A DNA stretch of 64,000 nucleotides, taken from assembly GCA_009741485.1 (NCBI GenBank), contig CM019217.1, forward strand, positions 44,798,873 to 44,862,872, given 5' to 3'. Below, one piece after another: positions 1 through 14,000 of the stretch; within the stretch, counting starts at the first letter, position 1, and the number at the start of each line of letters is the position of its first letter. Under the pieces are notes generated by a model, which searched no databases, had not been told where the DNA came from, and saw nothing but the letters and a program-made list of their open reading frames with translations. The position numbers were made by a program, and so were the translations under genes. The stretch is from Malurus cyaneus samueli. Taxonomy: Eukaryota > Chordata > Aves > Passeriformes > Maluridae.

Positions 1-1879
1 TGGATGGTCTGTGTTGGGGGCTTGGTTCTCCCATGCACTCCATGAAGGACATGTGACTCAGGGGAGAATCTCTCTCCAGCACCTGGAAGGCACTGCCACC
101 ACTGGTGGAAATCTGGCCACTGACTGTTTTGCTGAAGAAAAAATAGAGAACCAGAAATAGTAAGAATTCTAATCCAAGGGAATTTGCCTTTCAGCTGCCT
201 TTTTTGGTATTTCTGTTGGGGTTTTTTTCCTTTTTCTATTTTTCCTTATATTTCGCTCCCCAAAGTGAAATTCTGTTGTATTTTACTTGCATTAAGGGAA
301 TCTTGCATATGGTTGCCACTTACCAATGCAAATGAAAACAACGCATAGTTACTATCCTAAATAATTTTGATGATATATTAAGATGTTATTAATTTTGAAC
401 TCTGACCATTCAAATATGCAGCAAATGGGCCTGAATGTACAGTATGAGTTGTCTCCGAGAAACCAGTTTGCACAACCAAAAGCTCGTGTATTTACAGAAT
501 GTAAGCTGCCAGATACCAGTATCTTGAGATTCTTTATCATAATAATTATTTTATTAAGTTCAAGCTTGACATACTTGTTTTTAAAAAAAAAAAAACATCA
601 ATTTTAGGGACTCTGTCCTTTAAGATGTAGTCATTGGAAATCACAATCATGATGGAATTGAATCGTTTTTTATTTGTTGGCCCTGGCAGCTGTGTGTTAG
701 TAGAATAAATAAATTAAATAAACAGCAACATCTGTTCCAGTCACTAGAGGCTTATTGCTGGAGTTACTCTACATCGGATGGGAGGAGACGCTCCAGTAGA
801 AGAGCTTGGCTTTCCAGCGCAGAGATTAGTGAAATCAGTAGGAATAAATATGTAGAATTATGTGACTTGTGGGAAATATCTCACCTGCCAAATGATGACG
901 CTAACTAGTGTTAAAGTTTGAAGTCCTCTAGCATTTCTTCTGCATTATTCATATGAGTAGAAATTATATTCAAAGAGCTAGCACAGTCTCAGTCTGTATC
1001 TTATTAAAAGGAAAATCTGTGGCACAGTTGAGAACCTCAGCCTGTAAGTTTTTTCTTTTAGTTCATTATTATTGGATCCAGGACACCTTACTCCATATAT
1101 GGGTATGAATTGCATAAATTTGTGTGTATATATATATATTTATGACTATACATGTAATTCTTTGTGTGCACATGGGTGTGAGTAGCACTGAAAAACACAC
1201 ATATGATCATATTTACTGTAGTCAAGGGACTTCCCTGACCTATTTTGATAAAATAAGCAATAAGCACACTGGGTAGTTGTGATGCACAGAAAGCAAGACA
1301 AGGCAACCTAATAATGCCTCAAGATTCCAGCTCCTTGAATATCTCAATAAACCTGAGAGAGCTGACAAAATAGGTATTTGTCTGCAAGTATTCCTATGCC
1401 AATATTACTACATGATAAATTAATCAATTTCTAAAAATATGCAAAATAAACTCTTCATCATCTGGACACATGTAACTTGCCAATTTCATGAAAATAACCG
1501 GGAAAGTTGTATATAGCTGTAGGAAAAATGTGGCAGAGTGAACTAGAATTTCCCTTTTTTATTGGAAGATGGAAAGTCAAATGGAAGTTGCTTATTGGGT
1601 TTACAACTGTATCCAGGAATACATGCCAATGAATAAATACTAAAATTGGAATGAAAACAGAACTGAAGTTTATAGGCTTCTTCTGAAGATGATTAGGGCT
1701 ATAGTTGTGTAATGCATGCTTGTTTCAAATGGCAAAACCATTTTTGATTTTTAGATTTCTTTGGAACTTATTCTGTACTGAGTCCTAAGCACTTCAGAAA
1801 ATAGTTTATGATACTTAATCTGTTCCTATCTGGAGCTCACAAGCAAGCTTTTTTTGATAGAAATTGCTCTCTTCTGGGA
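1..1879. other. Intergenic sequence with no recognised gene
   Basis: AT-rich sequence without a reading frame above about 75 codons on either strand and without a CpG-rich promoter. It holds a 13-base A run near 584 and a short TG/TA simple repeat at 1121-1139. I see nothing else that can be named. Confidence 0.6.
1121..1139. repeat. TG/TA simple repeat
   Basis: A run of TG followed by TA dinucleotides, about 19 bases long. It is a plain microsatellite. Confidence 0.8.
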
Positions 1880-2395
1880 GTTATAGAACCACAGAATGGT
1901 TTATGTTGGTTAAAAACCATCCAGTTCCAGCCTTTCTACCATGGGCAGGGATAGCTTCCATTAGACCAGCTTGCTCAAAGCTCCATCCAATAGTCTTGAA
2001 CACTTCCAGGGATGGGGCAGCCCCACCTCTGGGCAACCTGTTCCTGTGCCCCACCACCCTCATTTCTTCCTAATGTCTAATCTAATTTAATCTAATCTAA
2101 ATCTACCTTCTCTCAGTTTAAAACTGTTTCCTCTTATCCTGTACCTACATGCCCTTATAAAAAGGTCATCTCCAGCTTTCTTGTGGCCTTCTTTAGATAC
2201 TGGAAGGCTGCTATAAGGTATCCCTGGAGGCTTCTCCAGGTCAAAGAACCCAAACTCTCTCTCAGCCTTTCTGCACAGGAGTTGTGCTCCAGCCCTCTAA
2301 CAATTTTTGTGGCACTCCTCTGTACTCACTCCAACAGGTCCACATCCTTCTTGAGTTCCCCACCTCATTCTTCACCTTCTGATTCAATTGTAGCA
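1880..2395 (-). mobile_element. CR1 LINE, 3' fragment (minus strand)
   Basis: Read on the plus strand this is the reverse complement of a CR1 3' end. It opens with the tail (CAGAATGGTTTATGTTGG), followed by the typical phrases for 'confirmed by the dozen' bird CR1 copies: AACACTTCCAGGGATGGGGC, GGGCAACCTGTTCC, and further on the CTGGAAGGCTGCTATAAGG and CTCCAACAGGTCCACATCCT segments. The order of these blocks matches CR1 running 3' to 5' along the window. It is 5'-truncated, as most CR1 copies are. Reading frames over it are by-products of the repeat. The right edge is approximate because a second CR1 type abuts it. Confidence 0.9.
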
Positions 2396-2690
2396 GGGGC
2401 TAATAGAAATGCAGAATCATTCATGTTAGAAGAGGAGGCCACCCTGCTCGGAGCAGGACCAAATAGATCAGATTGCTTAGGCTTTTTCCAGCCCAGCTTC
2501 AAATGCTTCAAATGTTTTTAAGGATGGAGATTCCACAGCCTCTCTGGGCCATTGTTCCAGTATTGGACTGCCCTCTTGGTAACAAAGTTGTTTCTGATTC
2601 CTAGTAGGAATTTTGTTTTCTAATTTATGCCCTTTGGCTCTTGCCCTGTTGCTCTGCATCTTCAATAAAAGATAAGGGCATGCTGCTAGC
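2396..2690 (-). mobile_element. Older CR1 subfamily fragment (minus strand)
   Basis: This block restarts the CR1 3' end pattern (AGAATCATTCATGTTAGAAG, then CTGCTCGGAGCAGGACCAAA) and carries the diagnostic GGAGATTCCACAGCCTCTCT phrase. The wording fits an older CR1 subfamily rather than the copy to its left. It seems either inserted into, or placed between, two pieces of another CR1. Edges are good to about 15 bases. Confidence 0.8.
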
Positions 2691-3085
2691 TCACATTCAA
2701 CTCAATCTCAAACGAACTCCAACAGGATCTCCCAATCATTTTATGCAGAGCTGCTTTTTACCCATCTGGCTTCTAGCCTGTCCTATTGCATGAAGTTATT
2801 CCATCCCTGACACAGGACTCTGCATCTGCCCTAGTTAAACTATACAAGGTCCTAGTCAGCCCGTTTCTCCAGAATACAGAGGTCCTTCTGAATAGCAGCC
2901 CTGCTTCTCTAGCCATACCCTACAGTTTGGTATCACTCACAAACATGCTATACATGCAATCAATCCCATCATCTGTGTCTTTATTAAAGAAGGTATACAG
3001 TCTTGACCCTAATATCCAAGTCTATCTGAAGGCCCTGCTGGTGAATGACAGCTAGTTAGATTTTGTACCATTGATCCTAGATAGC
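2691..3085 (-). mobile_element. CR1 LINE reverse-transcriptase region remnant (minus strand)
   Basis: This block continues CR1 toward its 5' side. On the minus strand it covers the end of the reverse-transcriptase gene. The plus strand TTTGGTATCACTCACAAACA is the complement of the codons around the FADDTKL active-site motif, decayed here to F-V-S-D-T-K-L. The flanking phrases about 'initial GGGATTGA..GC' and the 'TTAAAGAAG' region fit CR1 order. Stops interrupt it, so it is a dead fragment. It may be the upstream part of the 1,880-2,395 copy, split by the 2,396-2,690 insertion. Confidence 0.8.
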
Positions 3086-5025
3086 TTCCTGATGCCTTTT
3101 GCTGTTTATTCCCTTAATTTTTGTCAGTAGAGTCTGTGGCACCATTATTCTCATAACATAAGCACTAGAATGCTGCCAATGAAGAGATCTGGTTGCAGGT
3201 TTAAAGCAAGCAAGTAGGCAGGAGATAGTAGTAGTCTGAGGGATAGTAACTATCACCCAGGAGGAGGTCTCAAGATCAAAGGGGAGTAAATAAAATGGAG
3301 GTTGAGTCTCACTGATTTTAATTGATATGGAAATAAGTATTTCTGCATTTCCATGGCTCAGAAAGTTTCTGAACAACTTGCTGCTGGAGGGAGAGGTTAC
3401 TCAGGCTATTTTCATCCTTTTCCTGGAAGTATGTACTATTTGCTATTGCAGAAGATGGGATGTCAGGCTGGACTGACCCGTCTATGGCTCACTTTCTGAG
3501 CCATTACTGAGTACTTGACTTCTATCTCTTTTCACATTGAAAACATAGAAGTATCAATGTAGAAGTTGAAGAAAAGAAGATGTTGAATTTGTTTTGATAT
3601 CCAGGAGGATATTGAGGAGGTTGGAATATCTTTTTCATTCTTTAGAAACATCAATTTATTGCAAGTAACTGTTACAGTTCTGGGAAGTATTATATTTACC
3701 AGTTCTCTGAAATTTATTCACTGAATGTCAGCCAAGTAAGTCAGATGGGTATGTGTGGGTAAAAGGGATATGTGGTAATTTGAAGGAATATGAGTTTGCC
3801 AGCATGAGGAAGCTTCCTTGCTTCAGTTTTCAAATTATATCTCAGTCTGATAGGTAATTTTCAGGCTTACTGCAGTGAAAGTTGTTCACTATAAAGTATA
3901 GTGCAGCCCATATTTGATTACTAATTGGTTGGCATTTATCTCTCCACTTTTCTTAATTTTGTATTACTTCAGGTTTTCAAAGGACATAAGTAATATGTGG
4001 ACATCACACATAAAAATATCAGGAATTGCAGCATAAAGGCATTTATTGTGTAATAACTAAATTTGATAATTGCAGCCATTTGAAGTAAAATTATAAATGG
4101 TTCATATAGTGTAATTTTGGTTTTAAGGATAATGAGCTGTATAATTTAGTAGCACTGGGAACTAACTTTTTTAAAATTTGCTGTGGCTAATTCTTTTCTC
4201 ACAGTAATTTCATGCTGTTGAAACTCCACCAGCATTAATGGAGTTAATCCTAATTTTCATTTACATAAATGCAAAGAAAGCCAGCCTCAGTGATTTTTTA
4301 CATACTGTTTCAAGTGTGCTTGAAATTGCTAAACCCACTTAATTCCACATAAAAATAAAGCCTAATGCAGAGAGATCTAATTGTTCTTATTTCACACATA
4401 AAACTCTATGGCAAACAACAGAACAATTAAATATTGTACTTTGACATTTTAGATTTGCAATGCTGGGTGAACATTCAGAGAATTTTTGAGCTTTATTTTT
4501 ATCAATGAGAAGTCTGTGAAACTGCTTAACTAAAAATTAGCTCGCATTAATGTTACCCTGTTCACTAGTTTCCACAGATGATGGAAGTGCTTTACTGCCT
4601 GTATCAAAGGGAAGAAAAAGCATTTGATTTTTAAGACATAAATCAAGTACTTCGTTTTTTATTCTTTGATCATCTTATACAGGCACAAAACGCGATCCCG
4701 TTTGCCATCCAATTTTCAACCTCTTTCCCCTCCCTCCCCTTAGTATTGAGCTTCTATCAAGGCCAGATCCCCTCCCGCCTCCCCCCCTCCCATGGAGCAG
4801 CCATGCCTCCTGCCTTTTTCTCTGTAGCGTTTAGAAACCCCTCTGAAATGTTAAACCATTGGGAAACACCCACTTCTTCTACATCAAGCGCATCTGTTGT
4901 TTTTGTTACTAGGCTGCCGCTCTATGGCCGTGCGCGTAAACTACAGCTTTAGTTCCAATGGAGTAAACTATACTGGAGGGGATTTTGGAAATAAGTGAGA
5001 CAACATCTGGGCTTCATGGTCCAGA
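3086..5025. other. Intergenic sequence, possibly containing a conserved non-coding element
   Basis: No gene or recognisable repeat. The 4,195-4,400 part has a texture typical of vertebrate non-coding conservation (see its own entry). The 4,690-4,940 part is richer in C and has a pyrimidine run near 4,725-4,795. No exon with convincing splice sites was seen. Confidence 0.5.
4195..4400. promoter_or_regulatory. Candidate conserved non-coding element (enhancer-like)
   Basis: Dense homeodomain-type cores occur here: CATTAATGGAGTTAATCC combines ATTA cores with a TAATCC (Otx/bicoid-type) site, followed by TAATTTTCATTTACATAAAT. At 4,309-4,324 there is a dyad, TTCAAG-TGTG-CTTGAA, in which TCAAGTG fits an NKX2-type site. 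This motif-rich, repeat-free composition is common in developmental enhancers. No alignment could be run, so conservation is inferred. Confidence 0.25.
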
Positions 5026-5040
5026 NNNNNNNNNNNNNNN
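5026..5040. other. Assembly gap (15 N)
   Basis: Fifteen N characters, directly followed by a short AT repeat (5,041-5,059). The gap probably marks an unresolved or longer AT microsatellite. Confidence 0.95.
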
Positions 5041-8000
5041 ATATTATATATATATATTACAGAGAATTTTTTTTGATCATTAGTAATACTGTAGTACCCT
5101 AACAGATACCCTGCTTGTCCTGACTGTCTAAAATAATGCTAATTTGATTTGGATTTTCAAACAAAACCAAAGGAACAATGCTTTCAAAATACTCTGGCCA
5201 GGAAATCAGGTAAATACTTAGACTGATCCATGACTTCATCTTCATATGTATTAAGTTTTGATGATTTTGAATCTGTGCAATAACTACATCATGAAAGTGA
5301 ATGAAGTATTTTAAGAGTAGATGTTTACATGTAGCCATACACAGTGGTTTATAAATGGGTTAAAGGGGCATTAAACTTTTACTAAGAATGTTTTCACTTC
5401 TGGAAGATCAGAATATGCTACCTAGTAAGTTATTATATAAGTCACTGTTTTCATATCTGTGCCTGAAAATGGAGAGGATTGAAATTTAGCAGATCTGCCT
5501 GCTGGAGCACTGTTAACAAGTTGTAGATTTGTCTGCCTGTACAAACTTTTACTTGAGTCCTACAGTGTCAAGATCTTTCATAACTAAAAGCCATGTTCAA
5601 AAGTGTGAGAGTGGCACTCTATATGTGTGTACTATTATTCCTCATCGTTGGGCAATTTTGCATATTTTCATTCAGAAAGTGGAACCAAAGCGAACTTGAG
5701 ATGTATTCTGCCTTCCTTTTTTTAGCACACCCAAGTTAAGAGGAAAAGTCCAAGGTTGATGGAGATATAATTTCTTATAGATGTTAACTTCTAAAGAACA
5801 CAGTCCCTGGTTATGACTTGTCAGTGACCATCAGTTAATATCTGAAACATTGTAAGGGCTTCAATATTATACTATTTCCTCTATAAATAATACCTACTGT
5901 TTGAAAGCGATCTGAAAAATAAGTCCAAAGCAAATTGATTCATTCAAGTGAATAAAAGAGGTCTTAGTGGCCAGAGAAGCCCAGCAGATGGAAAACAAGC
6001 TTAGAATTTTTAATGTGTGTTTTGCTTTGAATATTCTCCTGTATGCACTCCTACATTTGCTGGAGGGCAGAGAGGAAAAAGGACTGTTAAAAATTAAACC
6101 ACTTGCTCTTACTAAAATAAAAATCCATTGTACAGTTTTCATTGATTTAAGCTAAAACAGGTGCTGACCACTGGCCTTTTAGTGAGACTGTTCCAGACTC
6201 TCTTCAGCATTTTACTATATTTTGTTAATGTAGGTTAATATTATAAGAAGACACAAATCTCCTTAGAGTGGTGTTTTCCAGGATGCTCAGCCATAAGGCA
6301 ACTTTGGTTTCTAAACAGAGCCAGCTGTTAAAAGTGCTAATTAGTTCTGCCAAGAAGGTAATAGTGTCTATGTCCTAATAATCCAAACTGTTATATATTT
6401 TGAAAGGCTCTCACACAGTTATATCCCCCCATTTAGAAATATTACAAGAAAATTTTAATAAAACGGGAGATTAAGAAAGAAGGGGAGATCATAAAACAAT
6501 GTAAATTAGGAGCTCAGAAAGAAGTTGGACAAGAAACAACTTGGGAGTAGGAAATAAACCATAAACTAGTATAAAAGGAGATGTAAGATTGCATCATTTT
6601 CTAAAGTATTTCCATAGCAGTCAGTGCAAGTAAGAGCGACATCAGTGACATGACTTTAAACCATACCCTGAAGTTCCAAGCGACAATACTGAAAAATAAT
6701 TAAAGCATTTTCAAAGAACAGGGATGCTGACCAAATAGCTAGAGGCTGGAATGCAAAAGAAAGTGAGTTTGCCAGAAGCACGATGCAGGCAGTTCAAGAT
6801 CCCTCTCTGTAGTTTATTTGTTGCAGCAGAAGCACCAAGGTCCCCAGCTACCATCAATGCCACGTACAAATCTACTGAGTGCTGCAATACTGCAATCTTT
6901 GACACCTAACACATGCAGCTCAAGCACTCAAATCTACCAGCAAGGCTGAAGAGTGAGAATTAGAGCAGTAGACAGTAAAAAAATATCAATGCATTTTCTG
7001 TTGGGTGGCACTGTGTCAGGTAAATGCACATCAAAATATATATGCAGAGACAAAGAGCTGGCAAAAGTCAGGTTAGCTGTCATTTGCAAGAATTGATTTA
7101 ACTGTTGATTTATGATGGTGAATTGAACTGCAAACCAAACCAGGTCCTGTAACAGTCAACACTGGTTTTGAGCTGCTGCAATAAAAGGAACTACTTCCTG
7201 CATGTGGAGCTCCTAAATATGTCCATCTTGTAAAAAGTGTTGGTTTTTTTTCTCCCAAAACTTTTGGAAAACTTTGTCTCCATTTACAATAAGTGTTCTC
7301 CTGCATTATTCCTAAATGGTTGGAAATGCCAGTGCACTGTATTACAGATATGGCTGCAATAGGGACGCAATAAAACTGTATGGAAAATTATTTATTCTGC
7401 TGATTTTGAAATATGAGCCATGGCTATTCTCAAAATGCCACTGTTTCTTTGGTGTCACAATAGCATCATATAACAGACCTGCATTTAATTGCAGAATGTT
7501 CAGTGGCCTGGCTTGGCTCTGCTTCTCAGACCTTAGGTGGCCAAAACTGACATTTTTTAAAAAACAAGATAACATGCCCTCAATATTTTGGAAATGTAAA
7601 AATGTCTTAGAAAGGGATCCTCTCTTCTCTGTGCATCTAAATCAATCAAAACGAGAAAAGGCCTGTAAAATCAAATTAACCTTATTGTTAATACATGAAA
7701 ATATAAATAACTGCTTTTACCTTATATTTCTTTTCACTTGGTCTGTTCACTCGAAATTAGTCCGTCTAACAGATTCAGTGTATTAATCTTGTAGTATCCA
7801 GGTGATTTAGTTATATCCAGAGTCCTGTTGTGCCAACTAGCCTAGAGGACCCCAATATAGTTTTCCCAGTTTTCCTGACCTTTGCCTCTAAAGACATTGG
7901 ATAGCATCATTGATCTAGCAAGGTTAGAGACCTAGAGAGGGTGTGTTAATTACCTGTTTCTCCCATCCCTGGTGAAATGCTGTTTCACTTTTCTGTATTT

Positions 8001-11000
8001 CAGTTTCCTCATGCATTGTATTTTCTTCCTCTTGCTTTTTTGTCATGTTTGTTTGTTTGTTTGGTGTTGTTACTTTTGTTTTTGTTAATCTTTTTTACAT
8101 ATTTGTTTGGATAGTAAGCTGTTCAGTGTAGGAACAGTTCATCTAAACTCTTCAATATGAGCGGGAAGCTCTTTGTATCAGTATAATCGCACTAATAAAT
8201 TCTTCAGCTCAGCTACTGTAGCTCACTTTATTTCACTAAACATAGTTCCTCACAACACTTCCTCCTCACTAGTACTTTGTTTTACTGGGGATGAGCAGAT
8301 TAAAATGAGCATGCTGGACACCTGCTACCACCCTTGCAAAACAGTGGAAATCATGGTCCAATCCAATTAAGAACACAACCCTAAGAGATACTGAAGGCAG
8401 TATCCCCTTGAGCTGCCCAGTGCTCTGCCCTCTCTCACCTCAGATCAAGTTCTGCATTGAAATAGTCTTCTGTTTTGATTTTCCTGCTATGTTGAATTAT
8501 CTGTACTGTTTGTACTATTTCTTTTCATGTTATGTCTATCAGGCTGCCATTTCTTTTCCTGTTGGCTTGACTGCAAAAGTCTTCTCCTGAATATGCACAA
8601 CCTTCAGGCAGTGGTGAGTCTCTAATACTGTTATTTATAGAAGATATTTGGGGACACAGTACAAACAGTAGTTAATTTATTAAAGTGTAAAGAGAAAAAC
8701 GGCTCAATACAATGCCACATTTCAGGAACACATTTTGATATAGCTTTCAATCACACACAAACATGAAGTAATACTGACTGTCATAAAAGAATTGGATGTG
8801 ATAAATTCTGTGAGCAGTATATTAAACATAAGGCTCAAAAAGCTAGCCACTTTCACAGTACCACCTTCAAGAAACTGGCTTGATTTCTCTTCAGTTTTAC
8901 ATTTCACAAATTGCCACAAAATTTTGCAGGTGTTCTTTTCCTTCAAAATACAACTTTTTGAAACATCACCCTTTATTATTCTCATTTCACATCTCAATGG
9001 ATAAATATTCATATCTCAGAATTTCCCACAGCTAGCAGAATTTGGCAGCCCTGTTCTTTGCTAGGAGGCAAAGTACTGAAAAGGAATGGCACTTTTGCCC
9101 CACAAACATGATCACATCAAATCAATCTGCAGGTCTGGAAAATATGTAGTTCTTCAATTGAATTACTTCAACACTGTACATGTTTTGTGGATAATGTGAG
9201 GATTTACACGCCTGATCCCAAAACAGCTGAAGTCTGCAGAAAGACTGATTGTATCTGTTTGGAGTGTGTGTCCTCATCTGCAGACAGAGATTAAAATAGA
9301 TGTATAGAAATACCTGTGCCAGGGTCTTGTGCCTGTTTACAACAGGGGGAAAGCAGTCCTATTTGTAGTGGTTTTCTAAGTGAGAAAACCCCACCCTGAT
9401 GTAGAAAGGAGCCTGCAAAATTAAGTAAACAATGCAGAAGAGCTACAGGATATATTTTACACTGCATATGTAGAAGGAGAACTGAATTCACAGCCTTAGG
9501 GGAGAAGAAGCAAAACTGGCTTTAAACTGTCTTTGTACTCCTTGGATTCTGGGTTGCTCAGCAGACTGAACTGGCTTCTGACTTGTGCTGAGATTCTGAC
9601 ACTGACAGCTCATTTGCCATGTTCTGCAAAAGGCCTTTGGATGAACAGCCTCTATATTCCTTATACCACTACCAAGAAGGACTCCTCCCACTGCAGAACA
9701 CTCCAACTATCTTAATGGTCATAAAGTGAGTAGAGCACAGCAGAAGACATTAAAAGTGCAGAACTATTTCAATACTACTGCAATGCCCTAAGGCATTTCA
9801 CTGAGGCTCACTCACCTGCAGCACTGTGTTTATACATCTCTGTTTTCACTGCAAGTGTTCATCACTGAACTTGCTCAAAAGAGTAACAGGAGAAATAGAG
9901 ACTACAGGACACAAGAGGCTGTGGAGAAACCTACCCAAAGCTTCTTGTGATCAGGGTCTGGGTTATTGTGGACCATATGGGCTCATCATAAATGTGCAAG
10001 AATATTTATTATACAAAGAGCAAATACATAAACAGAACTTTTTATTGTAGCCAACAAAAAGAGTAATGTAACCAGGAGAAAAGTAAGGAATTCATCAAAT
10101 ATATAGCTGATGGCATAAACAGAACTATGAAGAATTTCTGTGAATTAACATCTCAGTGTGTCTCTATTATTTTTATTTCCTGGATTAACATGTGGGTGAT
10201 CAGGGGATGCTTGGTGCATTTAGAAGCCAGAAATAAACTAAAATGTACAGTTACATTATAGCAGTTTGTTACAGTTACAAATAGCAGTTTGTTATGATCC
10301 TCACTTTTCTACTGCCACCCCGTGCTTTCTGTCTCACTTGCAACCCATTGTTCCTTAAAACTGCTTTTCCTCATTGTCATCATGTCACAGTCCTTCATTG
10401 ATTATAGAAGACAGTTCCTCTAGATGGTTTCTGATTCTTTCATTTTGCCTGAATCCTCATTCCTGATTCTACCATTTCTCCTGATTCCTCACTAGCCTTT
10501 AATAAAAGTGATATTTCTGGTAACCTCAGAAGTTCCTGCTTGAAGTAAGCTTTCAAGTAGCATATGTGTATTAGCCAGGCTGAGTGGAGACAGAAGAACT
10601 GTGATAACTGGGAGGCCTCTTAGTGAATATTTTCAATATAAAAGGCTTAATTTGACAATACCCTGGAAACAAGAAATTAGACTAATCAAAAATTAAGTCC
10701 AATAGGTATAACTTTTTTTAAGGGTTTTACTTTGTTTAATAGAATTCATTTAGTTTTCTTTCTTATGAGTGCTGTAAACTTCTGTTTTTCCTATTTCTTC
10801 TTGGCTCACCATTTGTATTCTGATATCGCTTTGCACAGGAAAAGATTGCCTCTTGCAGAGTTCAGTTACATGTGCTGTTCAAATGATCCTGACAAAGATG
10901 AATGGTAATAAAAATTGTCCATCCTTTGAATATGATTTGGATTACACTGCAGAAATTATATGTCAATATTGGATAGAGCTGTAGGGGGGCTATACACAAG

Positions 11001-14000
11001 AAATATAGGGTTATATGTGATCATGATTTGTCATTCCCTTCTTGACACCACTCATTCTGTGTGCCTGTTCTTTATTTATAGGCAAGAAGCATGCTGACAC
11101 TTCAATATTCCTACAACTCAACAGTTCAGAGTACAGTCATAGCAGGAAATGCAACATGTGTACCCACAAATAACCAGAGATTAATTTCACCGGATTTTCC
11201 AAGAACTGAAAGGTAAGCCACAGTGCTAATTTTACAGACTTTTGAAAAGGAGAGGTCAAATATTAGGATAAAAAAAAAAGAGAAGACATATGAATAGCAC
11301 TCATAAGATAATGAAGAGATTGGAAATATGGTATAAAAAATTCCCTTCACATTTCAGTAGTAATTATAGGAGACAACAGATGCTGTCCTGTCATGCAACA
11401 TAATGTTTTACTTCATTTAATTCTGGGCTTTAATTGCATTACTATGGACAAAAATCAATCTTAGCTTATTTCTATAAATTATGTCTTCGTTACTAACAGA
11501 AACAGGAATGATCATGTGTACACAAACAGATGCAAACTTACGACACAAATAGAAGTCATGCTATTGTAATTAGAAGGATGAGACAAGTGTATTAATTGAA
11601 TTAGGCTTCAGTTAATTTAATTAACATGCCAGGGTATTGAGATCATGAACACATTAGAGATATCTTAACAGTGATGATTTTCCATCTCTCACGCCCTCTT
11701 CAAATATGTATTTTGTCATACATCAGGAAAATATGAAAATCCATAGTTGTCCCCTGAAAGTCTTGATGTAGTAATGATGCAGAATGGATACGATACTTCT
11801 GCTGGTAGAACACTAAGAATGTTGAAGTATTTCAGAGTATCTAAAATGGAGATTACATCTTGCAAATGCAAGATATTTTTGTATTTTAAGATAACATGAA
11901 CCTTTGCACTCACAAAAAAATTCACTTCCCAGGGAGAACAGGAAGTGTAATCAGGCCTGTAAATTTTCAGAAGCCTTGAACAATTTCCAAAACAAAGAAT
12001 CAGAATAGAGACATTCAGCCATATAACTTTTCCAGTTGTTAACATACCAGCTGTAATGAAAAAAATATGAACCTTTCTAGCACTAAGCAGTCACTTCTTT
12101 TTTTCAACAAAGTATTTTTCATCAAGAAACAAAAATAAAGATCCTACTAGCTTCAGAAATCTCTGATTCAGTCAATATTATGTCAATACTATCTGGCTTC
12201 AGTTGCTAACAACTTGCAAGCTGGAGAATTAATAATTTGATTTCAGTTGCCCACATTCACTAATGAGGCTGGAATGTGACCTGTACCCCTAATCAGCTGT
12301 GAATAAAAAAGAAAAAGTGCAAGGCTCACTTACAACTGTCAAACTAAGGCATTTTCTTTAGTGCTAATCCAAAGATGGATGAGCCCTAGTGCTGCAGCAG
12401 TATATCAACATTCAGCCCATGTAAGCACCAGAATAAAACAAGAGACCGTTTACTCCAGAAGTTCTCAGTATATTTTTTCTTTTGCTTTGAACATTTCCTA
12501 TGTTTTGCCCTGGGACTGGATGAAAAACCAATATTAATGCCCTTGGAAGGTTGTTTTTAATGTAATTGTGTGAGATGGGACTAAGGTTTTATCTGCATAT
12601 TTTATATTAGTCTTTTGCAAATTTTTGCATTCCTTTCTCAGTCTTAAATCACTGCTTTGCCAATAGTAATTGTGTATGCCAGAGCTATCAACAGCAGAAA
12701 ATTCCATATGTTGCTGCAGAGATGAAATACAGACATGAGTAACTCAAACCTACCCCCTTTATATGCACCCCTGCAACCTGAGCAAAATTGGGGGTGGTCT
12801 GTGTAGATTTCATAGCTGAATTCTAGATCAAAAACTGTATTTTAATTATATGTACAGTTAAATCAGAACATCTCACTTATTTTCTCTCATCTTGAAGGAA
12901 GTCTGAAATTGTCTTTCCAGGTACAAATTTGGGGCATGACCACATCACAGACTTTCAGAATACAAAGGCTCTGTTAGAATCCCGAGCATTTTGTGGGGTA
13001 AATTTGTGTCTGAGAAAGCTGCTTCAGGATTGATATGTTGTTCCTGGCTGTAGCACAGTACTGAACACATGGCTTTTGTAAAAGCATCCCAGAAACTCCT
13101 TCTGACACTCTCTTCCTTATTTTCCAGACCATTGAACTCTTACTGATCAGGAATTGAACACTGTAGAGATCTTTTAAACAACTTCTGGCATTTAGACAGC
13201 ATTGGGAGGAGGGGAGTTCTCAGTAGACATAAAAGATTTTTTTCTGTGAAGCAGTTCCTGAATTGATAAAGTTATCCTGAGATAAGCATTTAGGGAATTT
13301 TGTCAATAAAGACAATTTAGTTAGTCAATGAGAACAACCAGAAAGAGTGTAGAAAGCACAGGTGAGTGTGTCTAGAATTATTTTTGCCCTACTAATTCCT
13401 GGATACCACTTCCTGTTCTTAGTAACAAGAAAAGCCCATGTAAATTGGAGTGAGGCCTTTTTTGGAGACAGGAATAGCCAAGATCTTCTTCCATGGTGTA
13501 AAACTCCAGGAAATTCTACCCAGACTTTTCTCTGCCTTTCATGCTTTCCACACTACCAGAGCTTTCTGCTCAGCAGCTCCTTGAAGAATGTGTCATTTCC
13601 TTTAGGCTAATGAAATTGCAATAAGCAGCTGATTTGGACTGTATGAGCTGTTTTTGCTGTGAGGAAAAAGTGCATTTTCTTTATGGGTTAAAGAATAAAA
13701 ATTGTCAAGAATAAGCAGTGTGAGTAGCTGTAGCCTGAGGAAGACAGAGGTTTAGGACAGGCTAGAGGAGTTACAATATATGCACACTGGGGAAGAATAG
13801 GAGAGATATAAAATGCCACAGAAGAGAAGATGTGGGGGAAATCTAAAAAGGTTTGAAAATGATGCCTTAGGGAAAATCCAAGTTGCTTCAGTTTTCAGTT
13901 AAGCACTGTTGTATACAATTCTCACCCAGAAACCGTATACTGTGAAGCTCTGATTCAAGGTGCAAGTTTGCTGTGAAACATTTTCCATCCTTGTCACAAT

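Noticed and set aside
7316..7786. 156-codon plus-strand frame
   Set aside because: No domain, no promoter or splice context, composition typical of chance frames in AT-rich DNA.
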